The notes beneath the pieces are model-generated. The model saw only the letters and a program-made list of their open reading frames with translations. It had not been told where the DNA came from and did no database searches. The translations under genes were made by a program, and so were the position numbers. This document shows positions 1-8,816 of a DNA stretch of 64,000 nucleotides, one piece after another. This DNA comes from Andreesenia sp964489735. GTDB taxonomy: Bacteria; Bacillota; Clostridia; Tissierellales; Gottschalkiaceae. The stretch covers positions 1-64,000 of the forward strand of contig CAZBAL010000005.1 of NCBI GenBank assembly GCA_964489735.1, read 5' to 3'. The first letter of the stretch is position 1. Every line of letters begins with the position of its first letter.

Positions 1-113
1 AGCAACCCTTAATATACTTTAAATTCCACTATGGTATAGATTTATCGAGTATTAGAAAATGACGAAGTAATAAGAAGTAGATTCTTTAAATTCCACTATG
101 GTATAGATTTATC
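1..113 (-). CRISPR. CRISPR array, leader-proximal end (two repeats, one full spacer)
   Basis: Two identical 30-base repeats lie at 17-46 and 84-113, separated by a 37-base spacer (47-83). Bases 1-16 are the start of a second spacer and the array continues off the left edge. In the transcribed (minus) direction the repeat begins GATAAATCTATACC and ends TAGTGGAATTTAAAG, so the predicted 8-nt crRNA handle is ATTTAAAG. The array lies directly downstream of cas2 and its leader, and the cas operon is transcribed toward it. The repeat end resembles I-B repeats of Clostridioides. Only two repeats are visible, so repeat boundaries could shift by one base. Confidence 0.93.
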
Positions 114-292
114 ACTAGGTTCTATAAGCGTTGACTTTACAAATCTATGATATACATTTCTGTCTACCTACAACATTTAATATTTTCTTTTCCAGATAGC
201 TTTCAAAACTTGTTCAAAAATCACCTTTAAGCCTTGTAGTTATGGCTTTTGTCGACCCCCTATGTTTTTATGTTTATACGAGGTCGACAGAA
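114..292 (-). promoter_or_regulatory. CRISPR leader with inverted repeat
   Basis: This AT-rich, non-coding stretch lies between the cas2 stop and the first repeat and is the expected leader. It contains an inverted repeat, TGTCGACC at 250-257 and GGTCGACA at 282-289, with a loop rich in A and T. In the minus direction the second arm is preceded by a run of G. The hairpin abuts the cas2 stop codon, so it could act on the end of the cas mRNA, as a leader element for integration, or both. No promoter hexamers were assigned with confidence. Confidence 0.7.
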
Positions 293-571
293 CTAATAAA
301 ATCTTTCATATTCAGAGTCCCCTAGTCCATAAATTGTTTTATCAAGCCACTTTTTATCTCTGCCTTCAAAGAATATTACAGAGTCTAGGTCAGCTCTTAT
401 ATTCTTTTTCATAAAATTCTTTAGCATAAAAATTTGAGATTTAGTTAATTCTCCTTCAAATACTGAGTTCTGTACGTGATTTAAATATTTCTTGCATTCC
501 TTAAAGATATAACGCCATCTTTTTTGACCATTATCTTTAATCGATACATCATATACAACTATAACATACAT
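293..571 (-). CDS. cas2: CRISPR adaptation endonuclease-fold protein Cas2
   Basis: Cas2 forms the Cas1-Cas2 integration complex that inserts new spacers at the leader end of the array. The 92-residue product starts MYVIVVYDVS, the ferredoxin-like first strand with its conserved Asp, and has the usual Cas2 size. The start at 571 is chosen because this strand begins there and a GGTGGTGAT ribosome site lies just upstream. A longer in-frame reading to 619 would add 16 non-Cas2 residues and overlap cas1. It is the last gene of the cas operon, 7 bases after cas1, and is followed by the leader and array. Confidence 0.95.
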   Translation of the reverse strand: MYVIVVYDVSIKDNGQKRWRYIFKECKKYLNHVQNSVFEGELTKSQIFMLKNFMKKNIRADLDSVIFFEGRDKKWLDKTIYGLGDSEYERFY

Positions 572-578
572 ATCATTA

Positions 579-1568
579 TCACCACCACATCTTGAAGCTT
601 TCGTAGTCTTTTTCTCCATTTATATGTTTTATAAGTTTATATGCTTCTAGTCTGATCAGGTACTTGTAACTGACATTTTTACCTAGTTGCTTATTTTTAA
701 TAGTCCTTTCTAAACTTTTGTCAAATTCTTGCATTACAATTTTCCTACCATTTTTATTTAAATGTAGATAGTTAACTTCCTTTGTAAAGTGCCTCTCGCT
801 TATTTGCCCTAAGTTTAATAATGAAAAAATCAATCTGTGAGAAAGAAGAGGCTTAAAAATATCAGCTAAATCTAAACTTAATGAAAATCTTTGTTCCCCT
901 GGCTCATGAAGAAAACTTATTGTACTATTTAAATGTGTCTTGTATAACTCGGCTAATACCGTAGCATACACCAAACTATTGACAAAAGAAATGAGTGTAT
1001 TTATTATATTGTCCGGTGGACGCTTTACCCGCTTATCAAAGTCATATTTTTGATTTGTAATCTTAGTCCAACAAGAGTAATAGACTTTATTGATATTCCC
1101 CTCTATACCCATTAACTCACTAATTGTAGTCTGTCTATCAATTAAATCCATAAGTATCTTAACTTCGTTTAGAGGCCTATTGAGATCCTTACCTCTTCCA
1201 TTATAGTATCTTATATTTCTATAAATATTATTGGCAGATCCTTTCACTATTTCTTTCGCAATTATGAGTCTTTCATCAGCATTAACATAGTGTTCTACTT
1301 GCTTTACAAGAAGTTTTCCTGATATATTCTTCTCTCTTGGGTATAAAGTAGATGCATAATACCCATAATAATTAAAAAAATGTACTATTATAGATTTTTG
1401 TGATAGAAACGATATGATTTCACTGTTTATCTTTATGTCCCCAAAGGCAAATATTTCTGCAGTAGTTTCAACTGGTATACTTGCATTTCCTTCAAGAGTT
1501 TTAAAAATAAGAGAATTATCTTTTCTCTTCAACTCCCCACTATTAAATAGATATCTATTCTTTTTCAT
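579..1568 (-). CDS. cas1: CRISPR-associated endonuclease/integrase Cas1 (type I-B)
   Basis: Cas1 is the catalytic integrase of spacer acquisition. The 329-residue length is normal for type I-B. The metal site is visible: Glu in MGIEGNINKVYY (about residue 145), His in SFLHEPGEQRF, and the acidic residue in LSLDLADIFKPLLSHR near residue 235. The C-terminal half is the all-helical catalytic domain and the N-terminal part the beta-rich dimerisation domain. It sits between cas4 (9-base gap) and cas2 in a tight minus-strand operon, so the adaptation module appears complete and intact. Confidence 0.96.
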   Translation of the reverse strand: MKKNRYLFNSGELKRKDNSLIFKTLEGNASIPVETTAEIFAFGDIKINSEIISFLSQKSIIVHFFNYYGYYASTLYPREKNISGKLLVKQVEHYVNADERLIIAKEIVKGSANNIYRNIRYYNGRGKDLNRPLNEVKILMDLIDRQTTISELMGIEGNINKVYYSCWTKITNQKYDFDKRVKRPPDNIINTLISFVNSLVYATVLAELYKTHLNSTISFLHEPGEQRFSLSLDLADIFKPLLSHRLIFSLLNLGQISERHFTKEVNYLHLNKNGRKIVMQEFDKSLERTIKNKQLGKNVSYKYLIRLEAYKLIKHINGEKDYESFKMWW

Positions 1569-1577
1569 CTTTATTAT

Positions 1578-2066
1578 CTATATCCAACAAAAATCAAAAA
1601 AAGCACATTTCTTACATATGTTTTTCTTTTTAATTTTTCTCGGTTTCCTCTCTTTTGCTATTATTTCGATATTTTCTACCATCTTCTCGATCTTCCTTCT
1701 ATCCTCATCTTCTAATTCAACTATCAAAGCTTTTCTTAAAAGAGGGTAGTCAATCTTCGCCTTTATATTGAATACCTCTCTCCGCTCTAAGAAATATAAG
1801 TAATATTTAACCTGCCATATACTTGCTTCCTCTATCGCCCTACTCTTCTTAACTTCATGAATTATCCCAGTAGCTTCTATAAAATCTATGTTGATTGTAT
1901 TCTCTATATTTATATGTTTACGTTTGTCCCTATATGATTCTTCATCTATCATCCTTCCAATAGCAACATCTTCATTATATGTTTCCATCCCAAAATCATT
2001 AAGATAGTACCACAGTTTTCTCTCACAAACTATATTATAGTAAATTGCAAGTCCAGTAATTTTCAT
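1578..2066 (-). CDS. cas4: CRISPR-associated exonuclease Cas4 (RecB-like, Fe-S)
   Basis: Cas4 trims prespacers and helps select those with a correct PAM. The 162-residue protein has the first cluster cysteine in YYNIVCERKLWYYL near residue 14 and a C-terminal group in NICKKCAFFDFC, matching the four-cysteine Fe-S arrangement of Cas4. A RecB-type acidic and lysine core is seen around NIDFIEATGIIHEVKKS (residues 58-75). It lies 9 bases from cas1 and about 10 bases from cas3, in the normal I-B position. No truncation is seen. Confidence 0.93.
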   Translation of the reverse strand: MKITGLAIYYNIVCERKLWYYLNDFGMETYNEDVAIGRMIDEESYRDKRKHINIENTINIDFIEATGIIHEVKKSRAIEEASIWQVKYYLYFLERREVFNIKAKIDYPLLRKALIVELEDEDRRKIEKMVENIEIIAKERKPRKIKKKNICKKCAFFDFCWI

Positions 2067-2075
2067 AATAATCTC

Positions 2076-4505
2076 CTATAAAAATCTATCACTATTATCC
2101 TCTTGATTTTCATTTATACTCTGACTATTATCATAAACTTTGTCTTTTTTCTTCTTAATAAAACCTATTTCACTGTCATATAAACAATCTACTATATATA
2201 CTTTTTCATATCTTGATAGTTCTAGTTGATTATTGTCTGTTATCTCTGCTGGTTTTATATCATACCCTGCAACAGGAACTACATATTCCTTTATATCTCT
2301 TACAACTTCTATCTTCTTTCTACGTAACTGATCAAATAGTTTTGACTTTTCTTTTAAATCTCTTGTGTTCATCTTTATGTTTTCATACTCAGAATCAAAC
2401 TCCCCTAACTGAGTAATTAGTGAATTTAGTTCATCATATTCTTCAATTGAACTACTTGGAATTATATTCCATGACACAATATTCCTAAACTTATCTTTAG
2501 CTTCGTATATTGATACTTCTTTATAAGCTAAACTTGAAACATAATCATAATACATCTGATAGTCTTTTAGAAATATTCCATTTCTTTCTTTTAGTTTTTC
2601 TGTCGTGAAATTTTCATCTATTAATTCTATTTTTCTTTTCTCTGATATCTTCCCATTGCCTAATAGCAATAATACTTCTTTACTTATCTCATATATTGCC
2701 CCATCAATAAATCCTTTTTTATCACTATATCTGAGATGCTTGTTATCTATCTCAGTATACACGTAACTATTATATTTCTCTGTAGGTTTTTTCCCTTTTC
2801 TATTTACTCTTCCCAACCTTTGAAAAAAGGAGTTAAGATCACTAAGCTCCGTAAATAAATAATCAAAATCTATATCTAGACTAGCTTCTACAACTTGTGT
2901 GCTAATCCAGATTACCTTCTTATTAACTTCTGTTTTCCCATCGCGTATTATTTGCTCTTCTTTCTCTGCTCTATCTTTAGCAGAGAACTTGCTGTGTAGT
3001 AGGTTGACTTCAATGTCCTCGGAATCTGTAAATTCATCTTTTAGTTTATTATAAATTTCCTGTGCTCTTCCAATAGTATTGCATACAACCAAAAACTTGC
3101 TGCTGCAATCTTCATTTAGCGAATCTCTAAATCTACTTATTATATCCTCAGCATTTAACTTACTTTCTAACACACACAAATTATGTCTATCTATTTCATT
3201 TACAAATTCTCTCTCCTCAAACTTCATAAGTTCGGATAGATCTTCTCCTTCTTTCCCCTTTACTAACAAATCTTTTACAAAAGGTGGTAATGTTGCTGTT
3301 ATTATTGCAAATTTTGCCCCCATCTTAACCGCCTCTTGTAACCCCAATATAAGATAGCATAATATATCAGCTGAATACGACTGTATCTCATCAATTATTA
3401 TCTTTGAATATGCTAAAGTCGATAAGATTACTTCACTACCATAATATCTATAAACACAGTTAAATACTTGGTCAGGTGTTGTAATAGATAATGGAAGTGC
3501 ATAGTTTTTTGTCAAGTTATAATACTTCATGATCTTTTCAAATTCATCATTTGCATTTTCTTCAAGTCCTGACCCCTCTAAATAGTCGGATAATGTATTT
3601 CCATGTAATAAAGCTAGTTGTTTGTCTACGCTATCTTTCTCTAATAAATTGTCTCTAAACCTTTTGTACATACTGTTAATAGCCGTTGTCAAAGGAAGGA
3701 CGTAAAACAACTTACTGTTTCCTCCCCAAAGAAGAGCAGCTTCAGTTTTACCCAGCCCTGTTGAACCCTTTATTATTAAATTTTTCTCCTGATTCTCTTT
3801 ACAAAAAAGCTGCATAGAATTCCAACCATACTCAAAAGTATTTCCTAGCCTTTCAAGACACAATTCAAGAAAATCATTTTCATACTCAATTTCTAAACTT
3901 GCACTTGCTGAATAATCACATTTTTTTAGCAAACCATTTATCATCCAATACTTTTTAAATATTGGCTGTTCTCTTCCTGTACTTCTTGAATTCTGTACTC
4001 TTCCTTGCATCTCGGCACTACTTAATTCTACATAGTAAAATATATGTTTTATCATATTTTCTATGTCCTGACCCTCAAATAACTTTTTTAGTACATCTCT
4101 CAAATTATCTTTTAATATGTCACTATGTTTTTCAATTGCTACCTCGTGATTAGTATAATTATGATGATTCAGTATTGCTGATGAAATCAACGCATACTCC
4201 TCTATATCCTTTATATCGCTATTGTAATACTCAGCACCTAACAAATATTTTGAAAGTATATTATGCCCGATTTCTTTTGTAGAATCAAACTTCCTATTAT
4301 TTTTTAATCTGTTCTGGAATTCACTATTCATCTTACCTAGATCATGATAATAACAAGCTTTTTTCACTAATTCATAAAGGTTCTCATCTTTTATATATCC
4401 TAGTTCTTTCAATTTATCTAAATTTGTGATGAGTTTTTTCGTATGCGAAGCCAAAGTTTCATTTGGCTTCGCTAAAAATTTCTCCATAACATCATAACCT
4501 ACCAT
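2076..4505 (-). CDS. cas3: CRISPR effector helicase-nuclease Cas3 (HD + DExH)
   Basis: Cas3 is recruited by Cascade to degrade target DNA. The 809-residue protein carries an N-terminal HD nuclease domain (ACYYHDLGKMNSEF near residue 52) and an SF2 helicase with Walker A GSTGLGKTEAALLW (about 247), DEIQ box in IIIDEIQSYSAD (about 370), motif III TATLPP, and motif VI FQRLGRVNRKGK (about 565). All nuclease and helicase motifs appear intact, so interference should be functional. The ATG at 4505 directly follows the cas5 stop and has GGAG 8 bases upstream. An internal ATG six codons later is an alternative start. Confidence 0.96.
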   Translation of the reverse strand: MVGYDVMEKFLAKPNETLASHTKKLITNLDKLKELGYIKDENLYELVKKACYYHDLGKMNSEFQNRLKNNRKFDSTKEIGHNILSKYLLGAEYYNSDIKDIEEYALISSAILNHHNYTNHEVAIEKHSDILKDNLRDVLKKLFEGQDIENMIKHIFYYVELSSAEMQGRVQNSRSTGREQPIFKKYWMINGLLKKCDYSASASLEIEYENDFLELCLERLGNTFEYGWNSMQLFCKENQEKNLIIKGSTGLGKTEAALLWGGNSKLFYVLPLTTAINSMYKRFRDNLLEKDSVDKQLALLHGNTLSDYLEGSGLEENANDEFEKIMKYYNLTKNYALPLSITTPDQVFNCVYRYYGSEVILSTLAYSKIIIDEIQSYSADILCYLILGLQEAVKMGAKFAIITATLPPFVKDLLVKGKEGEDLSELMKFEEREFVNEIDRHNLCVLESKLNAEDIISRFRDSLNEDCSSKFLVVCNTIGRAQEIYNKLKDEFTDSEDIEVNLLHSKFSAKDRAEKEEQIIRDGKTEVNKKVIWISTQVVEASLDIDFDYLFTELSDLNSFFQRLGRVNRKGKKPTEKYNSYVYTEIDNKHLRYSDKKGFIDGAIYEISKEVLLLLGNGKISEKRKIELIDENFTTEKLKERNGIFLKDYQMYYDYVSSLAYKEVSIYEAKDKFRNIVSWNIIPSSSIEEYDELNSLITQLGEFDSEYENIKMNTRDLKEKSKLFDQLRRKKIEVVRDIKEYVVPVAGYDIKPAEITDNNQLELSRYEKVYIVDCLYDSEIGFIKKKKDKVYDNSQSINENQEDNSDRFL

Positions 4506-5615
4506 TTATATCAACTCCAAGATATATCTGTCTTCATCCATAAAAACATTTTCATGTTTCCCCAAAGCTATTCCATATTCAGAAATAAATACCACTTCTT
4601 TCTTGTTAAAAACTCTTTTGTTATCCATTATTGAATAATTTTTGTCCAAGAAATACTTGGTTCCTTTTACAGCTATGTCACTTTTATATCTTTTCTCAGC
4701 TCTTCTAAGTTCCAACTCTCCATTATTGTAAGCAGATTTTGATACATAGCCAGTAGTACTATTCAAGGATTCTATAGCATCATCAATCTCTATATTATTA
4801 CTAATTTCTACAAATTTAATTTCCTCTAAATCTATGAAGTCTTCACTACGACCCAATGATACAAAATTATTTATGTTATTATAGATATCTTGCATTACTG
4901 CTTCATCTGCCCTTACATGCAGTACCAACTCGACATCATACAACACTTCATAAATTTGTGGTGATTTTGTAAGTGCTGCAAACTTATCAAGTTCTTCTTT
5001 TATTGGAAATTGTCTGCTTTCAAACTCTTCTCTTACTTCTGCCTGTTCTTTTTGAAGTTCTTTTATTTTTAATTCAACTTCTTTATACTTATCTGATTTA
5101 TCCTTTTTTAATTCCCGTACTTCTTTTCTTAGTTCTTTAATTTTATCTTTTATTAACTTTATTTTTGGTTTGATTTCTTCTCGATTCTCAAGATTCAGCT
5201 CTTCATTAATAATTTTTAAATTCTTATACTCATCTAAGATATCTCTGTTTTTCACACTGATAAACTTTTCTTCCATAAAGCTACCACCTTGACTCTTAAT
5301 CACCGAGGCTACTTCCTTATATCCTGCTGATAGCATTCCCGGATTATTTAGCTTTATCAATATTCCCCTATCCCCTTCTAGTCTCTTTAATCTACAGTGA
5401 TTTACGTAGAGCTCTCTCCCCATAGAGCCATATTTCCCTTGAACTGATATATCCATTTCGTGATATTCAGTATATCCACAGGCATTGTGTAATGCTCCAA
5501 TAACAGTTGAAAATGGTGGCAATGGATAAGTTAGTCTATTAGTTACTGAATCTGCTTTTCTGTAATGAGCCTTATTTTGTTTTAATTTAATTCTTAGCAC
5601 TTTCATAGTATTCAT
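4506..5615 (-). CDS. cas5: Cascade subunit Cas5 with a coiled-coil insertion
   Basis: Cas5 caps the crRNA 5' handle in the I-B Cascade. The N-terminal RAMP fold is clear (KVLRIKLKQNKAHYRK, then YPLPPFSTVIGALHNACGY), and the fold resumes at KSPQIYEVLYDVELVLHV. Between them, about residues 115-215, lies a highly charged Lys/Glu-rich helical stretch with heptad character (repeated KELRKEV, KELQKEQ). This makes the protein 369 residues where I-B Cas5 proteins are usually near 240. The ATG at 5615 follows GAGG by 6 bases. The gene overlaps the end of cas7 by 29 bases. The insertion could contact DNA, Cas8 or Cas3; no function is evident. Confidence 0.9.
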   Translation of the reverse strand: MNTMKVLRIKLKQNKAHYRKADSVTNRLTYPLPPFSTVIGALHNACGYTEYHEMDISVQGKYGSMGRELYVNHCRLKRLEGDRGILIKLNNPGMLSAGYKEVASVIKSQGGSFMEEKFISVKNRDILDEYKNLKIINEELNLENREEIKPKIKLIKDKIKELRKEVRELKKDKSDKYKEVELKIKELQKEQAEVREEFESRQFPIKEELDKFAALTKSPQIYEVLYDVELVLHVRADEAVMQDIYNNINNFVSLGRSEDFIDLEEIKFVEISNNIEIDDAIESLNSTTGYVSKSAYNNGELELRRAEKRYKSDIAVKGTKYFLDKNYSIMDNKRVFNKKEVVFISEYGIALGKHENVFMDEDRYILELI

Positions 5616-6501
5616 TCACTTCCTCACGCAGAGCATCGAAGAATTCTCCAATTTCAAAAGGTTTTAACTGTTCTATTATTTCTTCTTCATTTTCTAAATT
5701 ACCACCTCTTATTAATGCACTATTATAACCTTTTGAAAGTTTATTTTTTATATCTTGGGATATTGTGAGCTTTAAATCTTTTACCGTTACCACATTTTCA
5801 AAGTAATGTGTTTTATACTCGCCTATACCGCCAACTATAAAAATAGGCTCAGCATTATCCAGATTCCCTTTAACAACAAGTCTTAAATTTTCAATCGCAT
5901 CTAGTATTAGATTCACTCTTTCTGCCTTTTCTTTGCTACTTGCTTCAGCATCAAAGTTTTCATCAACCCCAACTCTATCAAGATCTATAGTCATGCTATA
6001 TACTTTTAAACTCTTATCAAATTCATACTGATATGGCATTAATCCAGACTTTTTCGCACCCGACTGTTCATCAGTATCCCTTTCTTGCATATTCATACCT
6101 TCCTGTTTTGCAAAAGTTGTTGCCAAAAACAAATTATTATGAAATCTTGTCTCATTAACAAATTCATTACAAGCAACTGCATCTGTAAAGTAAAAGGAGC
6201 TTTTTCTTATCTTCGTAAGCTCTTTTGTATTCATATATCCTCCCTCTAGAGCTCTGCAATTTGATGCATTTACTTCTTCACTTACCTTCTTCTGAGCTGC
6301 ACCATCTATTTCAACACTTAAATCATCATACATACCACTTTGAACCATAACCGCATTTTTCAAGCTTTCCCTTGATCTTACAGCATATGTTTTCCCATTT
6401 CTGAATACTTTTTGAATACTAGCAATATTACCTAATGATTCCCCATAGTTTGATGTTGCTCTTATTAATACGGTTAACGTTAATGCTTTATTTCTTTTCA
6501 T
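5587..6501 (-). CDS. cas7: Cascade backbone subunit Cas7 (Cst2/DevR type)
   Basis: Cas7 forms the filament that holds the crRNA spacer and flips every sixth base. The 304-residue protein begins with the RAMP strand ALTLTVLIRATSNYGESLGN and has the conserved GKTYAVRSRESLKNAV segment, matching the Cst2/DevR branch of Cas7 in type I-B. Its stop overlaps cas5 by 29 bases and its start touches the cas8 stop, indicating translational coupling. No defect is seen. Confidence 0.94.
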   Translation of the reverse strand: MKRNKALTLTVLIRATSNYGESLGNIASIQKVFRNGKTYAVRSRESLKNAVMVQSGMYDDLSVEIDGAAQKKVSEEVNASNCRALEGGYMNTKELTKIRKSSFYFTDAVACNEFVNETRFHNNLFLATTFAKQEGMNMQERDTDEQSGAKKSGLMPYQYEFDKSLKVYSMTIDLDRVGVDENFDAEASSKEKAERVNLILDAIENLRLVVKGNLDNAEPIFIVGGIGEYKTHYFENVVTVKDLKLTISQDIKNKLSKGYNSALIRGGNLENEEEIIEQLKPFEIGEFFDALREEVNEYYESAKN

Positions 6502-7943
6502 TATTTACTCTCTCCTTTATTTTTACTATAATCACTAAAATCGTTTAATGTATTTACAAATGCATAAGCTACATTCTTGTTTTCTTCAAAATTTTCAAAT
6601 AAATCATAAGCAAATCCTATTTCTACACCAGCATATGATGATAATTGCAAGAGTGTCTCATTAAATCTGTCGTAATCATGCATAATCAAGCATGAAATCA
6701 GCTTCTGTCTATAAGATGTTATCTTGTTTTTTCGTTCTTTTGTGCTTAACTTGCTTACTATTTCCTTTGCTGAAGCATATGCCCTCTTCATATTTTTGCT
6801 TTCCAAATTACTTACCTCCTCATAAATTATCTTATTGATTTTTATCAAGTTCCCTACTAAGAAACTGTTGCTTTCTTTTAACAATAACTCTATAAGACTG
6901 TCCAGGTATAAATTATTTACAATTTTATCAGTTACAACTTCCATAATATTTAAATCAATGTCCCTCACATATGAATCAAGCGTCATCTCCAAAGGAGTCC
7001 TTTTATTTTCACTTGGTATGGCTTTTTTACTCTTAAATTCTTTTTCTTCTTCTATCAGTTCATTTACTCTCTTGAAAATATCCACTGATGTCTTTCGTAA
7101 GTAAATTGTCTCATAGTAATCTTTTTCAGAATCTTTTTTTATAATTTCAACATTATTAATTGCCACTTCAGAACCAAATCCCATATTAAAAAACAATTCT
7201 TTTCTAGGCCTAATACCCTCTTCCATTGGCTTCTCTATCTGTTGATTCAATTTATCATTTATTTCTTTAAGTCCAATCATTTCAAAATTATTATTTATAA
7301 AGAAAGCTTCCACTGATTTTGAGAAAGCAAATGGAATATAGTCAAACTCAGTAGCATCCTCTGATACGAAGCTTTTAGCATTCCAGTTAAAACTTAACGA
7401 CTCTATTTTTCTACCTTTATCTATAGAGTATCCAGATAGCCTTGATACTATTCCTTTTTCTGTTCCCATGAGATTTTCATTTAAAAACTTTCTATATCCA
7501 AATAAAAGTGCATACTTAAATGTTTCTTTTATAAGGGCTTCTCTATTTTCTTGATAGACAGAAAGCAATTCCTCTCTACTATTTTCTGGATACTTATATC
7601 CTTTAAAAACTCGTCTTGAAACGGTATTTGCTCTCAGCAATTCAGATATTATTTTTTCTTCATCCTCAGTTAAATCTCCCTTATATTCAAGCAGCTTACT
7701 AAGTTTTACTGGAGAAATCCTATCATCAAAATATTCCTCTATAAAATCGACATACTGTCCTTCACAATTTAAATTTATGTCTTCATATTTATAAAGCAAT
7801 ACATCTTCATCTATTATTTCATAATCTTTTTTTGCAAAATCTAGAAATCTTACTATTCCTAATGCTGCAGCTGAAAACTGCCACCCACTTAGACTCATTT
7901 TCCTATTATATTTAGCTGATGAATCTTCGATTATTTCTATCAT
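6501..7943 (-). CDS. cas8b: Cascade large subunit Cas8 (Cas8b1/Cst1 type)
   Basis: The large subunit recognises the PAM and opens the target. The 480-residue protein is assigned mainly by position between cas6 and cas7 and by length and composition typical of the Cst1/Cas8b1 family. The N-terminus MSLSGWQFSAAALGIVRFLDF (after MIEIIEDSSAKYNRK) fits that family, which usually opens with a glycine-aromatic motif. No zinc-finger cysteines are seen. The gene overlaps cas6 by 4 bases (ATGA type) and cas7 by one base. Cas8 sequences diverge quickly, so the subtype name is less certain than the role. Confidence 0.85.
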   Translation of the reverse strand: MIEIIEDSSAKYNRKMSLSGWQFSAAALGIVRFLDFAKKDYEIIDEDVLLYKYEDINLNCEGQYVDFIEEYFDDRISPVKLSKLLEYKGDLTEDEEKIISELLRANTVSRRVFKGYKYPENSREELLSVYQENREALIKETFKYALLFGYRKFLNENLMGTEKGIVSRLSGYSIDKGRKIESLSFNWNAKSFVSEDATEFDYIPFAFSKSVEAFFINNNFEMIGLKEINDKLNQQIEKPMEEGIRPRKELFFNMGFGSEVAINNVEIIKKDSEKDYYETIYLRKTSVDIFKRVNELIEEEKEFKSKKAIPSENKRTPLEMTLDSYVRDIDLNIMEVVTDKIVNNLYLDSLIELLLKESNSFLVGNLIKINKIIYEEVSNLESKNMKRAYASAKEIVSKLSTKERKNKITSYRQKLISCLIMHDYDRFNETLLQLSSYAGVEIGFAYDLFENFEENKNVAYAFVNTLNDFSDYSKNKGESK

Positions 7944-8677
7944 ACTGGCAAGTTCACCTCCTCACTCAATTCGAGCATTCCAAAGCCAGCACCCCTTCTA
8001 CTTCCTAATCCTTTTTTTAGTATTTTGTTCAATAGATCTATATCACCTTGAAGTACCAAGTATCCTATTGATACAGGAATTTTTATACTAAATAGATCTG
8101 TTACTGTTTTCTTTAAAGCACTCGTATCTATTTTTAATTCCTCTATTTTTTTTCTATCTTTTTCTGGGTAGTTGAACATCATATTATTTTTCAATTCTTC
8201 TATAAAGCTTTCATCCTCTGAACATATATAAGAGTCTTTATTCGTTTCCTCACAGTGTTCTCTTATGCATATCGGAGATAAAACTTTAAATAGTGCTGTG
8301 TTCATCGTTATTGCCTTTTCTTTTTCAAACTGAACTCTTTTCAAAACCATACTCACTTTATCTTTGTAAGTTTTTTCTTTGTCTTTAACTCCCATAAACG
8401 CATTATAAAAAATCATAGCATCTTTTAGGTTCTCTACAGAAATGCTAACTCTTATCTCTGGACTTTTTAGTAATATATAATCTTTAGATTTCGTAAAATC
8501 TGGTTCTTCGAATTTAATAGACCATACAAAATTTTTAAAGTTTTTGTCATAAAATTTACTGTAAAACTCTCCTCTTCTGTGACTATTCAAAGCATTTTTA
8601 ATAAAACTAATGATAACTTTTCTATAGTCTTTGTCTATTTTCTTTTCCTTAAGAACCATATCTAAATGTATTTTCAT
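7940..8677 (-). CDS. cas6: CRISPR RNA-processing endoribonuclease Cas6
   Basis: Cas6 cuts the array transcript within each repeat. The 245-residue product carries the C-terminal glycine-rich loop GLGSRRGAGFGMLEL (about 222-236) that defines Cas6, and two ferredoxin-like halves. The ATG at 8677 has AGGTGAG 3 to 9 bases upstream. It is the first gene of the cas operon, behind a promoter whose start region is matched by the guide-like RNA at 8817-8942. That RNA carries a repeat-like hairpin region that Cas6 would be expected to process. Confidence 0.95.
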   Translation of the reverse strand: MKIHLDMVLKEKKIDKDYRKVIISFIKNALNSHRRGEFYSKFYDKNFKNFVWSIKFEEPDFTKSKDYILLKSPEIRVSISVENLKDAMIFYNAFMGVKDKEKTYKDKVSMVLKRVQFEKEKAITMNTALFKVLSPICIREHCEETNKDSYICSEDESFIEELKNNMMFNYPEKDRKKIEELKIDTSALKKTVTDLFSIKIPVSIGYLVLQGDIDLLNKILKKGLGSRRGAGFGMLELSEEVNLPV

Positions 8678-8723
8678 ATACTCACCTCTTTTTTCTTCTA
8701 TTCGAACAATAATTTAAATTAAA

Positions 8724-8783
8724 CCTATTTAAATTGTAAATGTTTTATAATGCCATTATATTATATATTTTTTAATTATACAA
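8724..8783 (-). promoter_or_regulatory. cas operon promoter with overlapping guide-RNA target
   Basis: On the minus strand a -35 TTGTAT (8778-8783), a 17-base spacer and a perfect -10 TATAAT (8755-8760) predict a start near 8748, about 70 bases upstream of cas6. Overlapping the start site on the plus strand is a protospacer-like sequence beginning at 8727 (ATTTAAATTG then AATGTTTTA). It is preceded by CCT at 8724-8726, a PAM of the CCW type reported for Clostridioides type I-B. Cascade bound here would cover the start site and the -10 box. Confidence 0.8.
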
Positions 8784-8816
8784 GCCTCATTATACAAAAT
8801 ATGTTATAATTAGTTT

